Counted from the stretch's first letter, positions 1 through 8,995 are shown. The stretch: 64,000 nucleotides of DNA from Acidobacteriaceae bacterium (GCA_028283625.1 JAPWKG010000003.1:19147-83146), one strand, 5' to 3'. A program made the numbers and translations. The notes: generated by a model from the letters alone, not told the origin.

Positions 1-2
1 CC

Positions 3-383
3 CGCGCCGGAATCGCCGAAGCCCGCACCGCTGAAGCTGTCGACGAAGCCCTGGCCAAGCCCGGCACGACGATGGTTATCGTCAACTCCGTCTGCGGTTG
101 CGCCGCAGGCAAGATGCGCCCCGGAGTCCGTCTCGCGCTGCAGCACGCCGTCAAGCCCGACCAGTCGGTTACGGTCTTCGCCGGTCAGGACCGCGACGCC
201 ACTGAGCGCGCTCGCTCGAACTTCGGCGGCCATCCTCCGACCTCGCCCTCCATCGCGATCTTCCGCGACGGTCAGCTGGTTTACCTGATGCAGCGTTCGG
301 CAATCGAAGGCTCCACCGCTCCTGCGATTGCGCAGGAACTGCAGCGTGCCTTTGAAGCGTACTGCGCGACCCCGGCCGCCTAA
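3..383 (+). CDS. BrxA/BrxB-family bacilliredoxin (5'-truncated by window edge)
   Basis: The frame is open from base 3. It reads ...AGIAEARTAEAVDEALAKPGTTMVIVNSVCGCAAGKMRPGVRLAL..., with the CGC active-site motif of the YphP/YqiW family. Confidence 0.88.
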   Translation, partial: RAGIAEARTAEAVDEALAKPGTTMVIVNSVCGCAAGKMRPGVRLALQHAVKPDQSVTVFAGQDRDATERARSNFGGHPPTSPSIAIFRDGQLVYLMQRSAIEGSTAPAIAQELQRAFEAYCATPAA

Positions 384-407
384 AGATTTTTCGTTGTTTT
401 GATATCA

Positions 408-434
408 AAACGGACAGCCAATGGCTGTCCGTTT
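408..434. terminator. Hairpin terminator downstream of bacilliredoxin gene
   Basis: Inverted repeat aaacggacagcc-aat-ggctgtccgttt, followed by a T-rich tract (ctatttt). Confidence 0.75.
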
Positions 435-480
435 CTATTTTGGGTTCAAGGCTTTAGTACATTCGACCGATAGACGGAAC

Positions 481-1458
481 ATGAGTTTGCAGCCGAATGT
501 CTTCCCTATCCGGAACCCAGTGCAGCTTGGCCCCGGAGCAAGGCCGGAAAGCCAGCGGATCGTCTCTGCCCGCATGCCGGACGTGCTTCTGGGGCCGAGC
601 GCAGCAATCGCGCATGTCTGGTCGCAGATCCGGCGCGTCGCACCGTACTTCCGCACAGCGCTCGTTACGGGAGAACGTGGCTCTGGCACAGAGGCGACCG
701 CGAAAGCACTGCACAGCCTCTCCCCGCTTGCAGGCAAAGCGCTGGTGAGTATGTCGCCTTCTGATGCAGAAGCCCGCCTGACCGGTCCTACACTTCCCAA
801 GCTTCACGGGCATGTCGTCTTCTTTCAGGACGTCGACTGCCTCTCTGCAGCGGCCCAGCAAGGGCTGTTGCGCCTGCTGCGCGCGCGCCGGCCGAATCAG
901 GTCACCATCATCGCATCGGCTTCCGGGGAGCTGCGCCCCCTCGTCTCCGCCGGCGGCTTTTCGCCGGTACTGGCAAACGCTCTTTCCGCACTGCATCTGA
1001 TCATGCCGCCTCTGCGGGCCCGCCGCGAAGATATTCCGGCTCTGGCAACGCAGCTGCTCGCCTTTGAGGCGCTGAGCCTTCACCGCGACCTGCCGGAGAT
1101 GTCGCAGGAGTTCCTCCTCGCCCTGACGCAGGAGGATTGGCCCGGCAATCTGGACCAGATGCAGGCCGTGCTACGCCGCTTCCTGGAGCGGCATCCGGAT
1201 ACGGCTCCGACGGTCTCGCATCTGCGGCCACTGCTCGAAGCCACGCAGCCGGCTCCTGTACAGCCAGTCGAACCCGTGCGACTCCTCACGCTCGATCAGG
1301 TCATCTATGAGCACATTCGCTCCGTGCTGCTGCGCTGCAACGGCAACAAGCTCCGCGCGGCTGAGATCCTCGGCATCTCGCGCTCCACGCTCTACCGCAT
1401 GCTGGATGCCCACTCGGTCCACAAAAGCGAGAAAGACGACCTTCCACTGGCGGTCTGA
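481..1458 (+). CDS. Degenerate sigma54-activator-like (AAA+-derived) protein with C-terminal Fis-type HTH
   Basis: Contains an NtrC-like region (LIMPPLRARREDIPALA, WPGNLDQM) and a Fis HTH (NKLRAAEILGISRSTLYRML). The internal Met at 481 is preferred because the ORF start at 421 lies inside the hairpin. Confidence 0.75.
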   Translation: MSLQPNVFPIRNPVQLGPGARPESQRIVSARMPDVLLGPSAAIAHVWSQIRRVAPYFRTALVTGERGSGTEATAKALHSLSPLAGKALVSMSPSDAEARLTGPTLPKLHGHVVFFQDVDCLSAAAQQGLLRLLRARRPNQVTIIASASGELRPLVSAGGFSPVLANALSALHLIMPPLRARREDIPALATQLLAFEALSLHRDLPEMSQEFLLALTQEDWPGNLDQMQAVLRRFLERHPDTAPTVSHLRPLLEATQPAPVQPVEPVRLLTLDQVIYEHIRSVLLRCNGNKLRAAEILGISRSTLYRMLDAHSVHKSEKDDLPLAV

Positions 1459-1518
1459 ACGCGGAGCGACACTACCGCCCGGCGGCCAGGCGTCGCCGGG
1501 CTTTGATACCCTCGCACC

Positions 1519-2337
1519 ATGGGTTCAACTGACAAGCGCATCGCCGTGCTGGGCACCGGCAAAATGGGCGGCATTCTGCTGCAGGCTTTCCTCAAGCAAG
1601 GGCTGTTCTCGCCGGAGCAGATCACCGCAACCGTGGCGCACCCGGAACGCGCCGCGTCTCTCTCGAGCGAGCTGGGGATCAAAGTCACGACCGATAACCT
1701 GGCTGCGGTTGAAGGCGCCGACATCGTCCTGCTGGGCGTAAAGCCTTTGCAGATTGAAGAGCTGGCGCGCAGGGTAGCTCCCAGGCTCAAGCCCGGGGCG
1801 ATGGTTCTCTCCATTGCCGCCTCCACCAAACTGCAGGCCATCGAAGAGGCGCTCGGCGGCGAGGTCGCTGTTATCCGCGCCATGCCGAATACTCCGGCCA
1901 AGCTCGGCGCAGGCGTTACTGCACTCTGCCGTGGCCGCTGGGTGACGGAAGAGCAGCTCAGCTTCGCATCGCAGCTCTTCCAGGCCGTCGGGCTCTCGGT
2001 CGTCGTCGACGAGAAACATATGGACGCGGTGACGGGTCTCTCCGGCTCAGGGCCCGCATTCATCTACATCATCATCGAAGCGCTGGCCGAGGCCGGCGTG
2101 AATGTAGGCCTGCCCCGCGACATCGCCACCAAACTTGCGGCACAAACCACCTATGGCGCGGCCAAAATGGTGCTCGAAACCGGATCTCACCCCGCCGTGC
2201 TGAAGGATGAAGTGACCACCCCGGCTGGCTGCACGGTCGACGGCATTCTGGAGCTTGAAGCAGGTGGGCTGCGCATCACGCTGCTCAAAGCAGTAAAACG
2301 CGCCGCCGAACGCGCCCGGCAATTGGCAGGCAACTAA
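1519..2337 (+). CDS. proC: Pyrroline-5-carboxylate reductase
   Basis: N-terminal Rossmann motif IAVLGTGKMGG; VIRAMPNTPAKLGAGVTAL; C-terminal SGSGPAFIYIIIEALAEAGV and DEVTTPAGCT. Confidence 0.96.
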   Translation: MGSTDKRIAVLGTGKMGGILLQAFLKQGLFSPEQITATVAHPERAASLSSELGIKVTTDNLAAVEGADIVLLGVKPLQIEELARRVAPRLKPGAMVLSIAASTKLQAIEEALGGEVAVIRAMPNTPAKLGAGVTALCRGRWVTEEQLSFASQLFQAVGLSVVVDEKHMDAVTGLSGSGPAFIYIIIEALAEAGVNVGLPRDIATKLAAQTTYGAAKMVLETGSHPAVLKDEVTTPAGCTVDGILELEAGGLRITLLKAVKRAAERARQLAGN

Positions 2338-2340
2338 TTT

Positions 2341-3996
2341 CTAGCGCGTAAGCGCAGCCTCCGCGCGTACACGCTGGATCAGGTTCTTGGCCGGCACGGG
2401 CCGGCCAAAGTACCACCCCTGTCCATACAGTTCGCCGCCAGCCTGCGAAAGATAGTCCATCTGCGCCTTGCGCTCCACACCTTCGACCACCACACGCAAA
2501 TCCAGCGTCTTTGCCATATCTAAAATCTGCGGCACGATCGATGCCGTCACCGACGACGTACCAATCGTATTCGTAAACGAGCGATCCACCTTCAGAACAT
2601 CGACGGAAAGCTGGGTCAGGTACGACAGGCTGGAGTACCCGGTTCCAAAATCGTCGATATAAATCGCATGGCCGTTCTGCTGCAGAGCCGCAAGGGCCTT
2701 GGTCACCCGCTCCGGGTCATCCGTCGAACGCTCGGTGAGCTCAAACGCGATCGACTTCGGATTCACATTGGCGCGATGCAGCATGCGTTCGACCGCAGGC
2801 AGGAACGAAGGATTGAGCAGATCCTGCACGCTCATATTGACCGAGATACTGAACTCGGGAAACTCCTGCAGCAGTGCCGCGGTGTCACGGATTACCCGCT
2901 TGAGCACATACCGCGTGATCTCTCCGACAAAGCCCTGCTCCTCGGCGAGCCCAACAAACACATCCGGGCGTATCGCATGCCCGCCCCCGGGGCTCCAGCG
3001 CACCAACGCCTCCGCACTCACCGTCCGGCCACTGTGTAGATTCACGATGGGCTGATAGACCACCGTGAGATCGCCTCGGCGCAACGCGCGACGCAATTGC
3101 GCGCTCATGGAGCGCTGCCTGCGCAGCAGGATGAGGATAGACAAAGCGATGTAGGCCCCCGCAAGCCCTCCGAGAATCCGTGCGCACAACAGGATTTTCC
3201 GGCTGGAGTCCCAAATATCCGACAACCTCATGCCGACCGTGACGCAGTCCGGTCTGGTAGCCGAACAGTTCGCCACGAACAGAACATCGCCCTTCTCCAG
3301 CGAGTGCCCTGAGAGGAGATGCGTTGGGGGAACAATCTCCACCGGGAACGTGCTGAAGGTCTGCAGGCTGATGCCCGTCGAGGCGTTATTGACGGTTCCG
3401 GCGTAGTACATATTCTCGCGGCGCAGATTGCGGAACGCATCAGGGTCCACAGCAACGTTGGCATCGCGAAAGGATACGACCTGGGCGCGAACTCCCTGCA
3501 CGCTCCCAAGAGGCACGTTGTAATAAACCCGACGCCCGCCCGAGGTCACCAGATCAGGCTTGGGAGACGGCAGCGGTGCGGGCAGATTGCCGCCCACAGC
3601 CGAGCAGTACAACATGCCGTTCTGCAAACGGCCAACGTCCTTTAGAAACGGAGAACGAAACAGCAGACGACGCATCATCCCGAGCTCCTGCGCGGAGCAT
3701 CGCGGAAAGGTTGAAGCATTGACCTCGTTCAGTGCGTCCGTAATGTTGGACGCAATTCGCTCATCCTCGATCAGCAGCCTGTTGGAGTAGGCCACCAAAG
3801 CATCTTTTTCGGTGTGCATGGCGACACTGCTCGCCACAAACGACGCAACGAAGCTGCCAACGAAGGCAGCCGCCAAGATGCACACCACGCACAGAACGGA
3901 CATCTTCCAGTCACGCCCCAGGCTCACAATGCCTCCAAAGACTCGGGAAAGGGTATGCCGAATTCTATGCTGAACGGGGAGGTACTCTCCAGACAA
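2341..3996 (-). CDS. EAL-domain cyclic-di-GMP phosphodiesterase with N-terminal TM/CSS-motif periplasmic sensor
   Basis: EAL motif SAEALVRW, ELTERSTDD and DDFGTGYSSLSYL. The N-terminal region has two predicted TM segments and a CSS-type domain (PRCSAQELGMMRRLLF..., MLYCSAVGG). Confidence 0.9.
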   Translation of the reverse strand: MSGEYLPVQHRIRHTLSRVFGGIVSLGRDWKMSVLCVVCILAAAFVGSFVASFVASSVAMHTEKDALVAYSNRLLIEDERIASNITDALNEVNASTFPRCSAQELGMMRRLLFRSPFLKDVGRLQNGMLYCSAVGGNLPAPLPSPKPDLVTSGGRRVYYNVPLGSVQGVRAQVVSFRDANVAVDPDAFRNLRRENMYYAGTVNNASTGISLQTFSTFPVEIVPPTHLLSGHSLEKGDVLFVANCSATRPDCVTVGMRLSDIWDSSRKILLCARILGGLAGAYIALSILILLRRQRSMSAQLRRALRRGDLTVVYQPIVNLHSGRTVSAEALVRWSPGGGHAIRPDVFVGLAEEQGFVGEITRYVLKRVIRDTAALLQEFPEFSISVNMSVQDLLNPSFLPAVERMLHRANVNPKSIAFELTERSTDDPERVTKALAALQQNGHAIYIDDFGTGYSSLSYLTQLSVDVLKVDRSFTNTIGTSSVTASIVPQILDMAKTLDLRVVVEGVERKAQMDYLSQAGGELYGQGWYFGRPVPAKNLIQRVRAEAALTR

Positions 3997-4149
3997 ACTC
4001 TATCCTCAGCTATGACCGCGACGCGGCGTACTCGATCGCCGGCGGACCGGAGAGACTGAACGATCTTCCCTAGCATCGCATCGCCCTGCTCCGTGAGGCT
4101 GTGACACACAGCACACCGGCCAAAAGATTGCCTGACTACAATCAAGACT

Positions 4150-5127
4150 GTGAGTACACAGCAGACAATTCCGGCGATTCGCACTCCGAAGGCGCTTTTT
4201 CGCTTCTCAGCGTTAGTGCTCGGCTTCATGGTTCTGGTCATCCTCTGGGGGGCGGTGGTTCGCGCTACGAGTTCAGGCGCGGGCTGCGGAAAAAACTGGC
4301 CGCTGTGTAATGGCGACTTTGTGCCACACCACCCGCGACTGGCTACGGTGATCGAGTACACGCACCGCTCCATGAGCGGCGTGTGCACAACGCTGGTTGC
4401 GGCGCTGCTGGCGTGGACCCTCTGGGCACGCCCACGCGGAGACCGGGCCCGTACCGCAGCTATCTGGTCCGCAGTGCTTCTCGTCACCGAAGCCTTGCTG
4501 GGAGCTCTGCTGGTTCTGGGGGGCTACGTTGAGCACAACACCTCGGATGCCCGCGTGTTGGTGCAGTGTATTCACTTCACCAATACGATGCTGCTGCTGG
4601 CCGCACTCTCGTTGACCTGGTGGTTTCTCCGTCCGCAAAACGACCTCTCACCTTCGACCAAAACGGAACTGCTCGCCTGCCGTACTCCTGCACGCTGGGC
4701 GATCCTGCTGACCATCATTACGGGAGCAACGGGTTCCGTAGCAGCGCTTGCGGACACGCTTTTTCCTGCAACGAGCCTTCGTGCCGGACTTGCAGCAGAC
4801 TTCGATCCAAGCTCGCCACTTCTCGTCCATATGCGTTGGATGCACCCTGCCTCAACAATACTGGCTACGCTTGCCATTCTTTGGCTTGCGACTCGCTCGA
4901 CGCCCACCCGGCGCTCGTGGCTGGTGTCGCTCGTCCTGTTGCAACTGGCACTCGGACTCGCCGACATCAGCCTGCTTGCCCCCATCTCGCTGCAGGTGCT
5001 CCATCTTCTGGGCGCGGACCTTCTCTGGATCGCATTGGTCGCAATCGCAGGAGAGGCCCTTTGGCCTCAGCGCGTTGTCGCAATAGCGCAACACGCTCAG
5101 ACCTCAGGGCCTCTCACAGCAAACTAA
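4150..5127 (+). CDS. COX15/CtaA-family heme A synthase (GTG start)
   Basis: Multi-TM protein with VILWGAVVRATSSGAGCGKNWPLCNGDFVP, EYTHRSMSG and VLGGYVEHNTSDARVLVQCIHFTNTMLLLA. Confidence 0.92.
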   Translation: MSTQQTIPAIRTPKALFRFSALVLGFMVLVILWGAVVRATSSGAGCGKNWPLCNGDFVPHHPRLATVIEYTHRSMSGVCTTLVAALLAWTLWARPRGDRARTAAIWSAVLLVTEALLGALLVLGGYVEHNTSDARVLVQCIHFTNTMLLLAALSLTWWFLRPQNDLSPSTKTELLACRTPARWAILLTIITGATGSVAALADTLFPATSLRAGLAADFDPSSPLLVHMRWMHPASTILATLAILWLATRSTPTRRSWLVSLVLLQLALGLADISLLAPISLQVLHLLGADLLWIALVAIAGEALWPQRVVAIAQHAQTSGPLTAN

Positions 5128-5142
5128 GTTCCTAATCCAGGT

Positions 5143-5502
5143 TTAGGGGTTGGGAACGGGCTTCTTGCCTTCCAGACGGCGGCCCAGATTTTCCGTGCCG
5201 GTTGCCGTCTTCTTGTAGGCCTTCTTCGTGCCGTCAGCGGTCTTATCGGCAACCTTCTTGGTCCCGTCAGCCGTCTTGTCGGCTACCTTCTTGGTACCAT
5301 CGGCGGTCTTGTCGGCTGCATCCTTGGTACCGTCCTCGGACTTCTTGTACGCCTTCTTGGTGTCGTGAGCCGTGTCATGAGCCGCGGTCTTCGTAGCGTC
5401 TGCCGTCTTATCGCCAGCATCCTTCACATCCTGCTTTACCTGAGCGCCTGCAGCGCCGGCTGTCAGCAGCGCAGCCAGAACGATATACGAGAACTTCTTC
5501 AT
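5143..5502 (-). CDS. Secreted Lys/Ala/Thr/Asp-rich 11-mer repeat protein (LEA/apolipoprotein-like), function unknown
   Basis: Signal peptide MKKFSYIVLAALLTAGAAGAQ followed by degenerate 11-residue repeats of TADGTKKVADK type. Confidence 0.7.
   Translation of the reverse strand: MKKFSYIVLAALLTAGAAGAQVKQDVKDAGDKTADATKTAAHDTAHDTKKAYKKSEDGTKDAADKTADGTKKVADKTADGTKKVADKTADGTKKAYKKTATGTENLGRRLEGKKPVPNP
5176..5340 (-). repeat. Five tandem 33-bp (11-codon) repeat units in the CDS
   Basis: SEDGTKDAADK / TADGTKKVADK / TADGTKKVADK / TADGTKKAYKK / TATGTENLGRR. Confidence 0.85.
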
Positions 5503-5668
5503 TCATTCCTCCTCAGTGGGCTGATCCTGTTCCCTGTTTGTACCAGCCTGGATGCCAGCATACAGGGGATAGTCAACTCCACCCTGTATAGATAAATAAC
5601 AGGGAATCTGTTTTTCCTACTCTGATTCGTCTACACTGTGTTTGCAACGCTTTTCTTTTTTTGAAAGC

Positions 5669-5745
<77 letters not shown>

Positions 5746-5852
5746 AATTTCCCCTACAATCTGGTGTGAACCGCACGATCTCCTTCTGGTGAAGGCTTTC
5801 CAGGCGAAACGGTGCATTGCATCGGAAGACAGCCTGACGACCACACCTGATC

Positions 5853-6776
5853 ATGCCCGCACGCCTCATCCTCAACTCTGACGACTTCGGCCTCACCCCG
5901 GGGATCAACCGCGCGGTGGAAGAGCTGCACCGTGCCGGCGCATTGACCTCAGCGACCCTGATGGCCAATGGACCCGCCTTTGAAGAGGCCGTCGCCATTG
6001 CGCACCGCAATCCACAGCTCGGCATTGGCTGCCATGTCGTGCTGACGGACGGTGTACCGGTTTGCCATCCGCATGAGATACCTTCGCTGCTCGGAGCCGA
6101 TGGGAAATCGTTCCGCGCATCTCTGGTTGACTTTCACGGCGCGGTTCTCCGTGGACGAGTAAAAGAGGACGAGATTGCGCGTGAAGCACATGCGCAGATA
6201 GCCAAGATTCAGCGTGCCGGGCTCGACGTGACGCATCTCGACACGCACAAGCACACGCACATTCTGCCGGGCGTAGCACGCCCGCTGCTGCACGTTGCCG
6301 AGCGTTGCCGTATTGGAGCGATTCGCAATCCGTTCGAAGAGCAGTGGTCGCTCAAGGTTTCTCGCTCCAGCGCCGTGCGTGCTCTTGAGGTACGGATCAT
6401 GCACCTGCTGCGCCGGCGTTTTGTGGCCCTGCCCCAGATCCGCTCCGGCGCCGTAGCCACGACGGACGGCACCATCGGAATTTCGGCAACCGGCCAGCTC
6501 GATGCCTCGACGCTCAACGCCATGCTCCAGGCCATGCCGGCAGGCACCTGGGAGCTGGTCTGCCATCCCGGCTACAACGATCGCGACCTTGACCAGGTGA
6601 GAACACGTCTGCGAGCATCGCGGGAGATTGAGCGTCAGGCACTCCTCGCTTGTTTTTCGCATCCTGAGAATCCTCCTGCGCCTGAGCTCATCCATTACGG
6701 AGCACTTGGTCCGTTTGCCCGTCTGCGCGAGCTTCGCCAGTTCGAGCCCAACAGCGGCCACGAGACATTTGTTTAA
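5853..6776 (+). CDS. ChbG/HpnK (YdjC-family) carbohydrate deacetylase
   Basis: LILNSDDFGLTPGINRAVEELHRAGALTSATLMANGPAF, LGIGCHVVLTDGVPV, THLDTHKHTHILPGV and ELVCHPGYND. Confidence 0.9.
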   Translation: MPARLILNSDDFGLTPGINRAVEELHRAGALTSATLMANGPAFEEAVAIAHRNPQLGIGCHVVLTDGVPVCHPHEIPSLLGADGKSFRASLVDFHGAVLRGRVKEDEIAREAHAQIAKIQRAGLDVTHLDTHKHTHILPGVARPLLHVAERCRIGAIRNPFEEQWSLKVSRSSAVRALEVRIMHLLRRRFVALPQIRSGAVATTDGTIGISATGQLDASTLNAMLQAMPAGTWELVCHPGYNDRDLDQVRTRLRASREIERQALLACFSHPENPPAPELIHYGALGPFARLRELRQFEPNSGHETFV

Positions 6777-6821
6777 ACAGCGGAGCTGCAAACGCACCGC
6801 GTACCGTATCGGGTTGGATCT

Positions 6822-7970
6822 ATGCGCATTGGTATCACCTGCTATCCCACGTACGGCGGCTCGGGCGTAGTCGCCACCGAGCTCGGAATCGAGTTGGCGC
6901 AACGCGGCCATGAGGTGCACTTCATCACCTACTCGCAACCGTTCCGCCTTACCGGCCGCGAAGCCAACATTCGCTTCCATGAGGTCTCGGTCACCAACTA
7001 CCCGCTCTTCGAGTACCCCCCGTATGACCTGGCGCTGGCCACACGCATGGCGGAGGTCGCGCAGAACTATCAACTGGACCTGCTGCATGTGCACTATGCG
7101 ATTCCCCACTCGGTCTCCGCGCACCTGGCCAAGGAGATGCTCCGCAGCAGCGGTGTCCATCTTCCGTTCATCACCACGCTGCATGGCACCGACATCACAC
7201 TCGTCGGGCTCGATCGCTCCTATCTTCCGGTCACAAAATTCGGCATCGAACAATCCGATGGCGTTACCGCCATCAGCGAGCATCTGGCCGAGCGGACCCG
7301 CGAGGCCTTCGCGGTCACACGCCCCATCCATGTCATCCGCAACTTTGTAAACTGCGACCTCTACCAGCGCGACGCCGAAAAACGCGCCACACTGCGGCCG
7401 CTCTATGCTGCGCCGCAGGAGAAGCTGCTGGTCCACCTCTCGAACTTCCGACCGGTCAAGCGCGTGACCGATGTCATCGAGACCTTCGCACGCATCGCAA
7501 AGCAGATTCCTGCACGGCTCATGCTCGTGGGAGACGGCCCGGAACGATCGCTGGCGGAGTTTCTCGCGGTTCGCCTTGGGGTCTTTGATCGCATCCATTT
7601 CCTCGGCAAGCAGGACAACGTACACGAGCTTCTGCCTCTGGCCGATCTGATGCTGATGCCTTCGGAGATGGAGTCCTTCGGGCTTGCCGCGCTTGAGGCC
7701 ATGGCCTGCCGCGTCCCCGCGGTGGCAACGCGCGTCGGCGGCGTCCCTGAACTGATCGACAGCGGACGCAATGGCCTGCTCTATGAGGTTGGCGATGTGG
7801 AAGGCATGGCCGCAGGCGCTTTGTCCCTGCTCACCGACGAAGCTCTTCTCGAAACAATGTCCGCAACCGCGCGCCGCACCGCGCAGGACCACTTCTGCAC
7901 AACGCGCATCATCCCTCGTTACGAAGAGCTTTACCGTGAAACGATCGCACTAAGCCGCGTGCAAGGTTAA
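6822..7970 (+). CDS. bshA: N-acetyl-alpha-D-glucosaminyl L-malate synthase BshA (GT4)
   Basis: MRIGITCYPTYGGSGVVATELGIELAQRGHEVHFITYSQPFRL, YAIPHSVSAHLAKEML, TTLHGTDITLVG and C-terminal ESFGLAALEAMACRVPAVATRVGGVPELI. Confidence 0.96.
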   Translation: MRIGITCYPTYGGSGVVATELGIELAQRGHEVHFITYSQPFRLTGREANIRFHEVSVTNYPLFEYPPYDLALATRMAEVAQNYQLDLLHVHYAIPHSVSAHLAKEMLRSSGVHLPFITTLHGTDITLVGLDRSYLPVTKFGIEQSDGVTAISEHLAERTREAFAVTRPIHVIRNFVNCDLYQRDAEKRATLRPLYAAPQEKLLVHLSNFRPVKRVTDVIETFARIAKQIPARLMLVGDGPERSLAEFLAVRLGVFDRIHFLGKQDNVHELLPLADLMLMPSEMESFGLAALEAMACRVPAVATRVGGVPELIDSGRNGLLYEVGDVEGMAAGALSLLTDEALLETMSATARRTAQDHFCTTRIIPRYEELYRETIALSRVQG

Positions 7971-8063
7971 CCGTAAAGATAACCTCCCTGCCGCTCATGC
8001 GCCATCGGCTTGAGCGGCCTCCTATCCTGAGGAGAGGCGTGCTAACGCCACGAGAGGTTTCGC

Positions 8064-8975
8064 ATGAAGTACACCGTCACGAGCCTGGCCGCGGCATCGC
8101 TCCTTACCCTGGCAACCGCAGCGCATGCGCAGACTAGCGGCGTTTCGCATCCGGAAGCGCTGAACGACGAGATCAAGACCACTGCGACACCCTCTTCCGA
8201 CGATCATTACCACAAGCCCTCTCCGCTGATTCCTGCCGCCAGTGCGCAGCCCGTTACCGTCGCAGCGACTACAGCAACGGAAACCCATCCGGTGCACAGC
8301 TCCTCGGTGCCCGCCCCTGCAGTGCGCAGTGATGATCCTGAGGATCACGTTCCTGCCGTCAATCCCGATGACCCGACCAGTGGCGTCGTGATGTCTGTGG
8401 CAGCACCTGCGAACTCCCTGCCCGAAGGAACAAGCTTCAAAGCCGCTCTGGACGACACCATCTCCACCAGCGCCTCGGCGCGAGGCAATCACTTTTCCGC
8501 CCGGCTGACCGCCGATGTGATGCGGAACGGCAAGGTCTACCTTCCGGTGGGCTCCGTACTACATGGCCGGATCACGGGGGTTCGCGTCGGTAAGACCTTT
8601 GGCGCTGGAGCGATGCTGCATCTGGTTCCGGATACGATCACGTTGCCCGATGGCGTGCCCTATCCCGTCGATGCGCAGGTGGTGGACGTCGACCCGCAAT
8701 CCGTCATCGCGCAGAACTCGCACGTGAATGAAGAAGGCGAGATCATCGCCGACAAACATGCCAAGGCCAAGGTCGCGGCGGTGTCACTCGCGGCTGGCTC
8801 TGGTGCAGCCGCTGGAGCGCTGCTGGGGGCAGGCGTTGGAGCCATCGTCGGTGCAGGCATCGGCGCAGGCGCAGGCGTTGTTGTACTGGCCAAGCAGGAT
8901 CAGCAACAAGTCCTGCCTGCCGACACCGTGCTGGTCTTCAATCTCAACCGTGCGCTGATCGTCAACGGCCGCTAA
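8064..8975 (+). CDS. Secreted hypothetical protein with C-terminal glycine-zipper
   Basis: Signal peptide (MKYTVTSLAAASLLTLATAAHAQ), VYLPVGSVLHGRITGVRVGKTFGAGAMLHLVPDTI, and a Gly/Ala zipper AAGALLGAGVGAIVGAGIGAGAGVVV. Confidence 0.75.
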   Translation: MKYTVTSLAAASLLTLATAAHAQTSGVSHPEALNDEIKTTATPSSDDHYHKPSPLIPAASAQPVTVAATTATETHPVHSSSVPAPAVRSDDPEDHVPAVNPDDPTSGVVMSVAAPANSLPEGTSFKAALDDTISTSASARGNHFSARLTADVMRNGKVYLPVGSVLHGRITGVRVGKTFGAGAMLHLVPDTITLPDGVPYPVDAQVVDVDPQSVIAQNSHVNEEGEIIADKHAKAKVAAVSLAAGSGAAAGALLGAGVGAIVGAGIGAGAGVVVLAKQDQQQVLPADTVLVFNLNRALIVNGR

Positions 8976-8995
8976 GTCTCCGGTTGCTCCATACA

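Noticed and set aside
454-1083. Minus-strand 209-aa ORF opposite the degenerate activator
   Set aside because: No domain. The plus-strand ORF retains clear NtrC/Fis homology.
5176-5340. 33-bp repeats considered as a CRISPR-like array
   Set aside because: Repeats are contiguous, in frame and degenerate with no spacers; they encode an 11-aa protein repeat.
5949-7892. 647-aa minus-strand ORF opposite the deacetylase and bshA genes
   Set aside because: Antisense to two strongly supported genes. The translation is Arg/Gly/Gln/His-rich with no domain; it is a typical high-GC shadow ORF.
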